Below, one piece after another: positions 1 to 8,715 of a stretch of 64,000 bases of DNA. The notes beneath the pieces are model-generated. The model was not told the DNA's origin. It was given only the letters and a program-made list of their open reading frames with translations, and made no database searches. Within the stretch, counting starts at the first letter, position 1. The number at the start of each line of letters is the position of its first letter. The DNA comes from Aulosira sp. FACHB-615. Lineage in GTDB: Bacteria > Cyanobacteriota > Cyanobacteriia > Cyanobacteriales > Nostocaceae. The stretch lies in assembly GCF_014698045.1 (NCBI RefSeq), contig NZ_JACJSE010000003.1, positions 62,001 to 126,000 of the forward strand. Reading direction: 5' to 3'. Position numbers and translations under genes: made by a program.

Positions 1-87
1 TGCAATTAAGCGCAAGGATTGATGTTTGGCAGGCTTAGTCACAGCAGTATGAGATTTTTGGCGATACCAATTTGGCATTTTTAACAT
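1..87 (-). CDS. Possible 5' end of a gene leaving the window on the left
   Basis: An open frame of 29 codons runs on the minus strand from an ATG at 85-87 to the left edge without a stop. The peptide begins MLKMPNWYRQ and is rich in basic residues. There is no clear ribosome binding site and the product is not recognised. It would be divergent from the glutamate synthase gene. It could equally be a chance frame, since only 87 bases are visible. Confidence 0.25.
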   Translation of the reverse strand, partial: MLKMPNWYRQKSHTAVTKPAKHQSLRLIA

Positions 88-839
88 ATTTGATCCAGTG
101 CTTTTGCAAGTTATCACTTCCAAGGCAGGAAAGTTAATTGTGACTAACTCTGGAAATTGGGTGATTTAACTTCTCCAGAAACGTGATAACCTATATGTTG
201 GCTAGTTATCTCTGATGAGAAATACCAGCCCTGTTTAAGCTAAAACCACTGTAACTGACTGTTTTAACTGGCACTAGTTCCTGCCAAACTATAAGATATA
301 TAGTTTTGGTCATCAAATGTATATATACAATAGTCTTTCCTCACTAATAGTTGCTATGCTGTTACTTAGAGGTGAGACACAGTTATTAGTAACAAAAGTT
401 GCAACGGGTGAGCAGCCAAGATAGACAACAATAAAAATATTTAGGAATTGTCAAATGGGTATATAGTGTAATACGCTGATTTTGTTGCTGAATCAGGAAT
501 CTTGCAGCTTTTACAACAGTGAGTTTTTCATGAAAAATTTGGTGTTAGGTCAGTTGATACTGTCTACCTGACAAACATCTATCATCTGAAAAAAACCTGG
601 AAAATACTTAGTTTTGAAACCAAATACATAAAATTAACACAATATGTAGTTTGTCTAAACCAGCATAAACACAGAAGAATCAACGCAATAATTTTAACAC
701 GGTTAAGTCCATAAATAACCGCAGTTAAAATTTTTTTTCCCTAAATTCTCGTGATTTATGTATGACTGTGACGCGAAATTGCGAAACTTTCCCTCCCAAG
801 CAGTGGCAAAATTTGTGACTTAACTTTCAGGAATAGGCT
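88..839. other. Long intergenic region upstream of glutamate synthase
   Basis: About 750 bases without a convincing open frame, AT-rich, holding the promoter region of the glutamate synthase gene. I looked for an NtcA site of the form GTA-N8-TAC. The closest match, near 462-477, has a 10-base spacer and is not accepted. No RNA gene or repeat family was recognised here. Confidence 0.5.
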
Positions 840-3800
840 ATGAACGATCAAAGGGTGAATCAATTGCAAACAATGTCATTTTCGGATAATAACTCTCAAG
901 AAACCTACCAAGGACAAAGGTGGTTAGTAGAGGAAAGAGATGCCTGTGGTGTAGGTTTTATTGCACATCGCCAAAATATTGCCAGCCATGAAATCGTTAC
1001 TAAAGCCTTAGCCGCATTAACCTGCTTGGAACATCGGGGTGGTTGTAGTGCTGACCATGATTCTGGTGATGGTGCAGGGATATTGACAGCCATTCCTTGG
1101 GAGTTGTTACAAAAAGAATATTTCGCAGGCAGGATAGAAATATCATCTACCAGCAATGTGGCTGTAGGGATGATATTTTTACCCCAAGACCGGGAATTAG
1201 CCCAAAAAACCAAAGCCCAAGTTGAAAAAGTGGCGGCGGAAGAAAAATTTACAGTATTGGGCTGGCGAGAAGTACCAGTACATCCCCATTTATTGGGCAG
1301 ACAAGCCAAAGAAAACCAACCCCAAATAGAACAAATTTTTCTGGCGGCGGATGAAACTGGCGATGAATTAGAAAGACAGTTATACATTGCCCGTAAACGG
1401 ATTTTTAAAGCAGCCAAAGCTGTCTCGGAAGATTTTTATATTTGCTCTTTATCCAGCCGCACCATTGTTTATAAAGGTATGGTGCGTTCGGCTGTGTTGG
1501 GAGATTTTTACGCGGATTTACAAAATCCCGCATACAAGAGTGCCTTTGCAGTTTATCATCGCCGCTTTAGTACCAACACAATGCCAAAATGGCCGTTAGC
1601 ACAGCCTATGCGGTTGTTGGGACATAACGGCGAAATTAATACCTTGTTGGGAAACATTAACTGGATGATGGCTAGAGAAGCGAGTATTAGCCATCCAGTA
1701 TGGGGCGATCGCAATGATGAACTCAAGCCTTTAGTAATTCTAGATAGCAGCGACTCCGCCACCCTCGATAATGTCTTAGAACTATTAGTACGTTCGGGAC
1801 GCAGCCCCTTGGAAGCCTTGATGATTATGGTTCCAGAGGCTTATCAAAATCAGCCTTCCTTACAAAACTATCCCGAAATCACTGACTTTTATGAATACTA
1901 CAGTGGTTTGCAAGAAGCTTGGGACGGCCCAGCATTGCTAGTCTTCAGTGATGGGAAGAAAGTCGGCGCAACCCTTGACCGCAACGGCTTAAGACCTGCA
2001 CGTTATGTAATTACCAAAGATGATTACATCGTCGTAGCATCAGAAGCAGGTGTAGTTGACTTCCCCGAAGCCGAGATTGTGGAGAAAGGCAGACTAGGCC
2101 CAGGGCAAATGATTGCCGTGGATTTAGAAAGTCATGAAATTCTGAAAAATTGGGAAATTAAACAACGCATTGCCCAACAACTCCCTTATGGGGAATGGTT
2201 GCAAACCCATCGCCAAGACCTGAAGTCATTAGTCAACAATCATGGGACAAATGGCAATGGTAATGGTAATGGCAACGGTAACGGCAAAGGTCAATTCACC
2301 GTTGACAAACAAATCTTACTTCAGCGACAAACTGCCTTTGGCTACACCAGCGAAGATGTCGAAATGGTGATTGAACAAATGGCAGGTAATGGTGCAGAAC
2401 CAACGTTCTGTATGGGGGATGATATTCCATTGGCGGTATTGTCCAGCAAACCCCACCTGTTATATGACTATTTCAAACAGCGTTTTGCTCAAGTAACTAA
2501 CCCACCAATTGACCCCCTGCGTGAAAAGCTGGTGATGTCCTTGAAGGTGGAATTGGGCGAACGGGGCAATTTATTAGAACCAAAGCCAGAATATGCCAAG
2601 AGACTGAAGCTAGATTCCCCAGTCTTGACAGAAGTTGAGTTAGATGCAATCAAGGCTTCTGGTTTTGCCACGGCAGAATTATCAACCTTATTTGCGATCG
2701 CCAACGGCCCAGAAGGATTAAAATCTGCCGTCGCAGCTTTACAAGCCCAAGCCGCCGAGTCAGTCCGCGCTGGTGCGAAAATATTAATCTTGAGCGATCG
2801 CGCTGGTGGCGGTATTAGTTCAGAATCCAGCTACATTCCACCTTTATTAGCTGTAGGTGCAGTCCACCACCACCTGATCCGCGAAGGCTTGCGGACAAAG
2901 ACATCCCTCATTGTCGATACCGCCCAGTGTTGGAGTACCCATCACTTTGCTTGCTTGATTGGCTATGGTGCAGGTGCAGTTTGCCCTTACATGGCTTTAG
3001 ATACAGTCCGGGATTGGTGGTTTGAACCCAGAACTCAGCAGTTCATGGAACGGGGTAAATTGCCCAACCTCAGCTTAGAACAAGCCATTGGCAATTACCG
3101 CAAAGCTGTAGAGTCAGGATTGCTGAAAATCCTCTCCAAGATGGGCATATCTTTGCTGTCTAGCTATCAAGCCGCCCAAATCTTTGAAGCGATCGGGATT
3201 GGTGGCGATTTATTAGAACTGGGATTTAAGGGGACAACTTCTCGCATCGGTGGTTTGAGTGTCAGTGAACTGGCGCAAGAAGTTTTGTCAATTCACAGCA
3301 AAGCCTTCCCAGAACTCACAGCCAAGAAATTGGATAACTTGGGCTTTGTTAACTACCGTCCTGGCGGTGAGTACCACATGAACAGCCCGGAAATGTCCAA
3401 AGCATTACATGAGGCTGTGAAAACCAAGCAATACGACCATTACGAAGTTTACAAACAATATCTCCAAGGGCGACCAATTACGGCGTTAAGAGACTTGCTA
3501 GACTTCCAAAGCGATCGCCCCTCAATTCCTTTAGAAGAAGTAGAAGCAGCAGAAGATATCCTCAAACGCTTCTGTACTGGAGGGATGTCCTTGGGTGCAT
3601 TGTCACGGGAAGCCCATGAAGTTTTAGCGATCGCCATGAACCGAATTGGTGGCAGATCCAATTCTGGGGAAGGTGGGGAAGATCCGGTACGTTACAACGT
3701 TTTAGATGATGTCGATGAATCTGGTTACTCGCCCACCCTACCACACCTGAAGGGACTGCGGAATGGTGATACAGCTTCTAGTGCCATCAAGCAAGTTGCA

Positions 3801-5519
3801 TCAGGACGCTTTGGTGTCACACCAGAATATTTAGCCAGCGCCAAACAAATCGAAATTAAAATCGCCCAAGGTGCAAAACCAGGAGAAGGCGGACAACTAC
3901 CAGGGGCAAAAGTCAGTCCTTACATTGCGATGTTGCGGCGGTCTAAGCCCGGTGTAACCTTGATTTCACCTCCACCGCACCACGATATCTACTCCATTGA
4001 AGACTTAGCACAGTTGATTTTTGACCTGCATCAAATCAACCCGAAAGCCCAAGTATCAGTCAAGCTAGTGGCTGAAATTGGCATCGGTACAATTGCGGCG
4101 GGTGTAGCCAAAGCCAACGCGGATATCATTCAAATTTCTGGTCATGATGGCGGTACAGGTGCATCACCTTTGAGTTCGATTAAACACGCTGGTTCACCGT
4201 GGGAACTCGGATTAAGTGAAGTGCATCGCGTCCTAATGCAGAATAGTTTGCGCGATCGCGTCATTTTGCGGGTAGACGGCGGACTCAAGACTGGCTGGGA
4301 TGTCTTGATGGCTGCATTGATGGGTGGCGAAGAATTTGGCTTTGGTTCCATTGCCATGATTGCCGAAGGTTGCCAAATGGCGCGAGTCTGCCATAAAAAC
4401 ACCTGTCCTGTGGGTGTAGCAACTCAAGATGAAAAACTGCGCCTGCGGTTTAAAGGTATCCCGGAACACGTCGTTAACTTCTTCTATTTTGTTGCCGAAG
4501 AAGTGCGGAGTTTGTTAGCCAGATTGGGCTATCGTTCCTTATCAGAAATTATCGGTCGTGCAGACTTATTAACAGTCCGTCCCGAAGCCAAACTAGCTAA
4601 AACCCAAGCCTTGAATCTCAACTGCTTACTGCAACTACCAGATACAAAAGAAAACCGTAGCTGGTTAGTGCATGAAGAAGTTCATAGCAATGGCCCGGTA
4701 ATTGATGACCAATTGCTGGCGGATAGCGAAATTCAAGCCGCAATTCGCAACCAATCGACGGTGACGAAGAACTTAAAAATCGTCAACACCGATAGAACGG
4801 TTGGTGCGAGATTAGCTGGTGCGATCGCATCTCAATATGGCGACGGTGGCTTTGAAGGACAAATTAATCTCAACTTCCAAGGTAGTGTAGGTCAAAGCTT
4901 TGGGGCGTTTAACCTCTCTGGGATTACTTTAACTCTCGAAGGCGAAGCCAACGACTACGTAGGCAAAGGGATGCACGGTGGTGAAATCATCATCAAACCC
5001 CCAGCAAAAGCCACTTATGACCCATCCAAGAACGTGATTGTGGGTAATACCTGCCTTTACGGTGCAACTGGCGGCTTCTTATTTGCTAACGGTTTAGCAG
5101 GTGAACGCTTTGCCGTCCGCAACTCCAAAGGTACAGCCGTAGTTGAAGGCGCAGGTGATCACTGCTGCGAATACATGACTGGTGGTGTCATCGTTGTCCT
5201 CGGTAAAGTCGGACGTAACGTTGCAGCCGGGATGACTGGTGGTTTGGCATACTTCCTCGATGAAGATGGTTCCTTCCCTGAATTAGTTAACCGGGAAAAC
5301 GTCAAAATTCAGCGAGTTCTGACAGAAGCAGGCCAAAAACAACTGCAAGAGTTAATTAGAACTCACGCAGAACGCACTGGTTCACCCAAAGCCAAAGCAA
5401 TTCTGCAAAATTGGTCAGAATTTGTCTCTAAGTTCTGGCAATTAGTACCACCTTCCGAAGCCGATAGTCCAGAGGCTAACCCGCAAGCAGTGGTAGAAAA
5501 ACATCTGAGTTCGGTGTAG
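840..5519 (+). CDS. gltS: Ferredoxin-dependent glutamate synthase (Fd-GOGAT)
   Basis: Converts glutamine and 2-oxoglutarate to two glutamates with electrons from ferredoxin; this is the second step of ammonium assimilation after glutamine synthetase. At 1559 residues it matches the single-chain cyanobacterial and plastid enzyme. The N-terminal amidotransferase nucleophile is Cys36 in DACGVGF, so a propeptide of about 35 residues should be removed. The central FMN/synthase domain follows, with the [3Fe-4S] ligands in CHKNTCPVG around residues 1178-1190 and the C-terminal GXGXG beta-helix domain after residue 1300. A low-complexity GN repeat lies near residues 470-482, between the amidotransferase and central domains. 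No small NADPH-type subunit gene is adjacent, which fits a ferredoxin-dependent enzyme. A strong terminator follows directly, so the gene is probably monocistronic. Confidence 0.97.
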   Translation: MNDQRVNQLQTMSFSDNNSQETYQGQRWLVEERDACGVGFIAHRQNIASHEIVTKALAALTCLEHRGGCSADHDSGDGAGILTAIPWELLQKEYFAGRIEISSTSNVAVGMIFLPQDRELAQKTKAQVEKVAAEEKFTVLGWREVPVHPHLLGRQAKENQPQIEQIFLAADETGDELERQLYIARKRIFKAAKAVSEDFYICSLSSRTIVYKGMVRSAVLGDFYADLQNPAYKSAFAVYHRRFSTNTMPKWPLAQPMRLLGHNGEINTLLGNINWMMAREASISHPVWGDRNDELKPLVILDSSDSATLDNVLELLVRSGRSPLEALMIMVPEAYQNQPSLQNYPEITDFYEYYSGLQEAWDGPALLVFSDGKKVGATLDRNGLRPARYVITKDDYIVVASEAGVVDFPEAEIVEKGRLGPGQMIAVDLESHEILKNWEIKQRIAQQLPYGEWLQTHRQDLKSLVNNHGTNGNGNGNGNGNGKGQFTVDKQILLQRQTAFGYTSEDVEMVIEQMAGNGAEPTFCMGDDIPLAVLSSKPHLLYDYFKQRFAQVTNPPIDPLREKLVMSLKVELGERGNLLEPKPEYAKRLKLDSPVLTEVELDAIKASGFATAELSTLFAIANGPEGLKSAVAALQAQAAESVRAGAKILILSDRAGGGISSESSYIPPLLAVGAVHHHLIREGLRTKTSLIVDTAQCWSTHHFACLIGYGAGAVCPYMALDTVRDWWFEPRTQQFMERGKLPNLSLEQAIGNYRKAVESGLLKILSKMGISLLSSYQAAQIFEAIGIGGDLLELGFKGTTSRIGGLSVSELAQEVLSIHSKAFPELTAKKLDNLGFVNYRPGGEYHMNSPEMSKALHEAVKTKQYDHYEVYKQYLQGRPITALRDLLDFQSDRPSIPLEEVEAAEDILKRFCTGGMSLGALSREAHEVLAIAMNRIGGRSNSGEGGEDPVRYNVLDDVDESGYSPTLPHLKGLRNGDTASSAIKQVASGRFGVTPEYLASAKQIEIKIAQGAKPGEGGQLPGAKVSPYIAMLRRSKPGVTLISPPPHHDIYSIEDLAQLIFDLHQINPKAQVSVKLVAEIGIGTIAAGVAKANADIIQISGHDGGTGASPLSSIKHAGSPWELGLSEVHRVLMQNSLRDRVILRVDGGLKTGWDVLMAALMGGEEFGFGSIAMIAEGCQMARVCHKNTCPVGVATQDEKLRLRFKGIPEHVVNFFYFVAEEVRSLLARLGYRSLSEIIGRADLLTVRPEAKLAKTQALNLNCLLQLPDTKENRSWLVHEEVHSNGPVIDDQLLADSEIQAAIRNQSTVTKNLKIVNTDRTVGARLAGAIASQYGDGGFEGQINLNFQGSVGQSFGAFNLSGITLTLEGEANDYVGKGMHGGEIIIKPPAKATYDPSKNVIVGNTCLYGATGGFLFANGLAGERFAVRNSKGTAVVEGAGDHCCEYMTGGVIVVLGKVGRNVAAGMTGGLAYFLDEDGSFPELVNRENVKIQRVLTEAGQKQLQELIRTHAERTGSPKAKAILQNWSEFVSKFWQLVPPSEADSPEANPQAVVEKHLSSV

Positions 5520-5539
5520 TTAATCGCTGATGAGTTATG

Positions 5540-5572
5540 AAAAAAGGGGACAGTAACAGCGTCCCCTTTTTT
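5540..5572 (+). terminator. Rho-independent terminator of glutamate synthase
   Basis: A perfect 12-bp stem, AAAAAAGGGGAC (5540-5551) with GTCCCCTTTTTT (5561-5572), and a 9-base loop, 20 bases after the stop codon. The downstream arm ends in a run of T. Confidence 0.92.
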
Positions 5573-5659
5573 GATCACAATTAAACTTATTGCGAAAATT
5601 TTTAAATACACTATTTCTGCAATTTCACCAAATCAGATTTTAACGCGCGAAGTTGACCA

Positions 5660-6028
5660 ATGAATTACGACACAGCCCGCAAACTGCTTGTATCTCAAAC
5701 AATCACAACCGAAGAAAACCCTGATGCTTTATTGATGCGGATGAAGCAGGGAAAACCACCGGTTCCAGGTCAGATTACCTCGATTTTGTTGGCGTTAAAG
5801 GTTGTGTTTGAAGCCCTCAAAGATGTACCCAGTCTAGACCGCGAGTTAACTTTTGCCCTTTATCAGTTAAGTGTCAAGACACAACAGTTATACGTAGCTG
5901 GACGCAAAGCTGGGGTAGAATGGCCACCCCTACTTAAAGAAGATTTAGTGAGAATTTCTCTGGCTGTAGAAAGTATCTTTTCTGGTGTGTGGCAAACCCC
6001 ACCAACTGGGGGATTTGGCGGGGTTTAA
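5660..6028 (+). CDS. Conserved cyanobacterial protein of unknown function, 122 aa
   Basis: A soluble, mostly helical 122-residue protein that starts MNYDTARKLL and ends in a Gly/Pro-rich tail (PPTGGFGGV). No signal peptide, membrane segment or catalytic motif is visible. The family looks familiar from cyanobacterial genomes but no function can be assigned from sequence. It follows the glutamate synthase terminator, so it needs its own promoter. Its stop is only 3 bases from the stop of the convergent gene at 6032. Confidence 0.75.
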   Translation: MNYDTARKLLVSQTITTEENPDALLMRMKQGKPPVPGQITSILLALKVVFEALKDVPSLDRELTFALYQLSVKTQQLYVAGRKAGVEWPPLLKEDLVRISLAVESIFSGVWQTPPTGGFGGV

Positions 6029-6031
6029 GAT

Positions 6032-6643
6032 TCAGCGAGTTTGTAATTCTTGCAGCAATTTTTCGACATCAGTTTTGAGTAAAACTGTCATTTGTCCAGT
6101 GAAAGCTTTACCGTTGCGCGGTTTAGCTATTTCGATCCAATAAGCATAGCGATCGCCTATACGCAGTTGTCCTTGTAAAGCTTCTTTAATTGGAGTTTTG
6201 GCAAACCGCGCCGAGTTGACTTCACCTTGGCTGGGGTAGTCATACACCACCTGACCTTGATTAAAATCTTGATAGATATCGTAGCCATAAATTACCCGCA
6301 GAGATTCTTGCAGGCGTTGAAAACTCATCCCATTAATTGCATCGTACATTGCCAAGCGTTCGTAACGAATCCGGTTTCGCTCTTTGGCAAACCCCACTTT
6401 ACCCGGAGGTAATACTGAAGCCTGAAACGTGAATCGTTGGGCGGCGGTGTCACTCTTCTGCACATATAGTTTTTCACCACTTCCAGGGCGCAGTGTCGGA
6501 TGAGCATTCATCCAAGTTGTAACTTCTTCTGTAGTTTGCCCTGGTAAAGCATTAGCCTTGGAATTTACCAGCATTCCCACGCATAGCCAGGGAACTAGAG
6601 AAAAAGACAAAATTAAACCATTCACCAAAGATTTTTTTAGCAT
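6032..6643 (-). CDS. Exported protein of unknown function, 203 aa
   Basis: The N-terminus has a basic start (MLKKS), a hydrophobic core (about residues 8-25) and a plausible signal peptidase site near SKANA, so the product is probably periplasmic. The mature part has no recognised catalytic motif. It contains a region rich in aromatic residues (YGYDIYQDF) and a C-terminal beta-rich segment. It is convergent with the 122-aa gene upstream in the window. The function is unknown. Confidence 0.7.
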   Translation of the reverse strand: MLKKSLVNGLILSFSLVPWLCVGMLVNSKANALPGQTTEEVTTWMNAHPTLRPGSGEKLYVQKSDTAAQRFTFQASVLPPGKVGFAKERNRIRYERLAMYDAINGMSFQRLQESLRVIYGYDIYQDFNQGQVVYDYPSQGEVNSARFAKTPIKEALQGQLRIGDRYAYWIEIAKPRNGKAFTGQMTVLLKTDVEKLLQELQTR

Positions 6644-6744
6644 TTTCCTATTCGGGACTTACATGGAAATTTCCCCAAAGGGGGTTAACCATAGTTTTCC
6701 CGTTTTCGGAGGAATAATGTCAGAATATCAATTTGATAGCAAGA

Positions 6745-7050
6745 TTATTCTCCAGCAAGTTCTCGCGCAATATCCATATTGGCAGCTAGTACACGCACAA
6801 TTTCTACAGGCTTTTCTCCTCGATATATCAAGAAGTAACGGGGATGCACCAACCAGAAACGAACGGGTAACGGTGTCAAGTCAGAACGATAGTGCCCTAT
6901 TCTGGGGTTGTCTGTCAGCAATTCACAGGCTGCAAGAAGTTTATCCAGCATCCGTTCAGCAGCATCTTGATTATCTCGTGCAATATAAGCGTAAATCTGC
7001 GCTAAGTCGTTCTCGGCCTGCTCCGAGAGAATATATAGTTGTGGGGTCAT
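6745..7050 (-). CDS. parE: ParE/RelE-family toxin
   Basis: A 101-residue protein of the ParE/RelE fold. The N-terminal helical hairpin (ILSEQAENDLAQIYAYIA) is followed by the basic beta-sheet with RFWLVHPRYFLIYR and the C-terminal EIVRVLAANMDI. Members poison gyrase (ParE) or cleave mRNA (RelE); the spacing and the ParD-like partner favour ParE. Its start overlaps the stop of the antitoxin gene by one base (TAATG), which suggests translational coupling in one operon. No truncation is apparent. Confidence 0.88.
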   Translation of the reverse strand: MTPQLYILSEQAENDLAQIYAYIARDNQDAAERMLDKLLAACELLTDNPRIGHYRSDLTPLPVRFWLVHPRYFLIYRGEKPVEIVRVLAANMDIARELAGE

Positions 7051-7316
7051 TACACGCGCTTTTTCATCAATTTTTGCGCTTTGCTGCGTACGCGCTCCCG
7101 GACTCCTTCGGCGGGGAGACTTTGAGCATTGTCAAGTTCCGAAAGACCGATGGCAATTTGTTCATTGAGCCATAGTTTATATTCTTCGGAATGGTCGTTA
7201 AAACGTTTTAACAAACGCAACCCTTCCCGAATCACTTCACTTTGGGAATGATACAAACCAGACTCAACTTGTTTTTGGACGAACGCTTCTAGCTCAGGAG
7301 TCAGGGAAATATTCAT
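7050..7316 (-). CDS. parD: ParD-family antitoxin
   Basis: An 88-residue antitoxin. The N-terminus (MNISLTPELEAFVQKQV, then SGLYHSQSEVIREGLRLL) is the ribbon-helix-helix DNA-binding domain of ParD, which represses its own operon. The C-terminal part binds and neutralises the toxin encoded directly downstream. The C-terminal stretch QSLPAEGVRERVRS is encoded by 7091-7123, which resembles a small dispersed repeat of Nostocales genomes, so part of the toxin-binding tail may be repeat-derived. Confidence 0.88.
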   Translation of the reverse strand: MNISLTPELEAFVQKQVESGLYHSQSEVIREGLRLLKRFNDHSEEYKLWLNEQIAIGLSELDNAQSLPAEGVRERVRSKAQKLMKKRV

Positions 7317-7429
7317 TTGTGCCTCGCTTTATAACCAGAATAGCTATTATGATAACAGTTTTTGTTATTGCTTGTGTTTCAAAGATACAGCCGATGGTTA
7401 CAACAGCAGTTGCCAAAATTGGTATATTT

Positions 7430-8149
7430 TTAAGTATTTTCTGGATTATTCACTGCTAAAAAAGCAACTTTAGCTGCGGCTTGTTCAGCAGCTTTGATGG
7501 AACGTCCTCTACCTTCACCGAGTTTTTTGCCATGTAGCCAAACTTCAGCAGCAAATCGCTCTTGATTGCGGTTAGGTTGATTAATTTCCTCAACGCGATA
7601 TTCTGGTAAAACTTTAAATTGGGCTTGAGTCCATTCTTGCAAAGCCGCTTTATAGTTGAGTCGAGCCGGATCAAGCCGAATTTCTGTTGCTAGTTGTTCA
7701 AAATGAGGATCTAACCATGAACGGATGAGGTCTAAATTATTGGTGCTGAGGTAAAGCGCCCCTAACACAGCTTCAAAAGCATCCGCCAGCCGGGATTCTT
7801 GACCAACTTTATCACTGGTGGCACTGCCAGCAACTAATAAATATAGTTCTAAACCATATTCTCTGGCTAATTGGGCGAGAATGCGATCGCTCACTAACAC
7901 CGAACGAATCGCCGCAAAATCTCCAACTTGGCAATCTGGATATTTTTCCCACAAAATCACAGCCGCCGCTAGTCGCACCACTGCGTCACCAACAAATTCT
8001 AGTTGTTCATAATTCGCTGAATCAGATACCGTTGGATGAGTTAAAGCCAAATCCAACAGTTGCCATTTAATGGGTGCTTCCAATGGCAAACCTAACTTTC
8101 TTACTAAGCTTTCAAGTTGTCTTTGACGGCGGGGATAAACAATTGTCAT
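7430..8149 (-). CDS. rnc: Ribonuclease III
   Basis: A double-strand-specific endoribonuclease for rRNA and mRNA processing, 239 residues. The signature region reads EQLEFVGDAVVRL (about residues 47-60), with the second acidic patch in ADAFEAVLGALYL (about 121-134). A C-terminal double-stranded RNA-binding domain ends in RGRSIKAAEQAAAKVAFL. It is slightly divergent from the classical HNERLEFLGDS signature. The ATG at 8147-8149 lies against an array of 7-bp repeats, so there is no normal Shine-Dalgarno sequence. It lies just downstream of rnpB on the same strand. Confidence 0.93.
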   Translation of the reverse strand: MTIVYPRRQRQLESLVRKLGLPLEAPIKWQLLDLALTHPTVSDSANYEQLEFVGDAVVRLAAAVILWEKYPDCQVGDFAAIRSVLVSDRILAQLAREYGLELYLLVAGSATSDKVGQESRLADAFEAVLGALYLSTNNLDLIRSWLDPHFEQLATEIRLDPARLNYKAALQEWTQAQFKVLPEYRVEEINQPNRNQERFAAEVWLHGKKLGEGRGRSIKAAEQAAAKVAFLAVNNPENT

Positions 8150-8190
8150 TAGTCAATAGTCAGTGGTCAATAGTCAATAGTCAATAGTCT
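8150..8190. repeat. STRR heptamer array abutting the rnc start
   Basis: Tandem 7-bp units of the type AGTCAAT (with variants AGTCAGT and GGTCAAT) start at the base next to the rnc ATG and occupy the whole expected ribosome-binding region. Such short tandemly repeated repetitive sequences are typical of heterocystous cyanobacteria. Confidence 0.85.
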
Positions 8191-8224
8191 TTCGTTTTTA
8201 CTTTTGACTATGGACTCAAAGAGG

Positions 8225-8676
8225 AGAGAGTTGGTAGTAAGCCGGGTTCTGTTATCTATGTAAAAAATTTTACAAGATGGCAGTTATCTATCTGGGACGT
8301 TTGTTACCAAACGCCTCTAGCGGCTCTTATACGCGGAACTGGTAAAAGACCAACCGTAGTTCCTCTGGCCTTGCTCCCAACCGGGGTTTACCGAGCCAAC
8401 ACCTCTCGATGTTGCTGGTGCGCTCTTACCGCACCTTTGCACCCTTACCAAAAGTGGGGAGTAGTGAGTGGTGAGTGGTGAGTGGGGGTTTTTCCCTATT
8501 CCCTACTCCCTATTCCCTATTCCCTAATTATGGCGGTATCTTTCTGTGGCACTATCCTCACGATCGCTCGCACTGGACGTTATCCAGCAAGTTTGGTCTT
8601 TCGGGAGCCCGGACTTTCCTCAAAACTATGATTATGTATAGTTCTGCAACTGCCAGCGCCTACTCTCCCCCTACTT
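8225..8676 (-). ncRNA. rnpB: RNase P RNA (M1 RNA)
   Basis: This is the catalytic RNA that matures tRNA 5' ends. Read on the minus strand, the 5' part contains GAGGAAAGTCCGGGCTCCC, followed by GTGCGAGCGATCGTGAGG and GTGCCACAGAAAGATACCGCC. The 3' end contains AGAACCCGGCTTACTACC. These are the universally conserved bacterial RNase P blocks. The ends are set from P1 pairing (GAGAGT near 8665-8671 with ACTCTC near 8227-8232) and are accurate to about 10 bases. The P12 region carries heptamer repeats, as known for heterocyst-forming cyanobacteria. Confidence 0.93.
8462..8530. repeat. STRR heptamers inside rnpB
   Basis: Two facing arrays, AGTGGTG-type units at 8462-8490 and TCCCTAT-type units at 8492-8527, lie between conserved RNase P blocks. 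They are partly complementary (GGGAGT/ACTCCC type) and would extend a helix in the variable P12 region. Confidence 0.8.
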
Positions 8677-8715
8677 ACAGTGTAATCCTGGATGGCATAA
8701 TGTGTTCGATTTGGA

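Noticed and set aside
462..477. NtcA-like site GTA...TAC upstream of glutamate synthase
   Set aside because: The spacer is 10 bases, not the 8 needed for NtcA.
6558..7175. Plus-strand 205-codon frame
   Set aside because: It lies opposite the ParE/ParD genes and the start of the 203-aa gene, all of which have clear families or signals.
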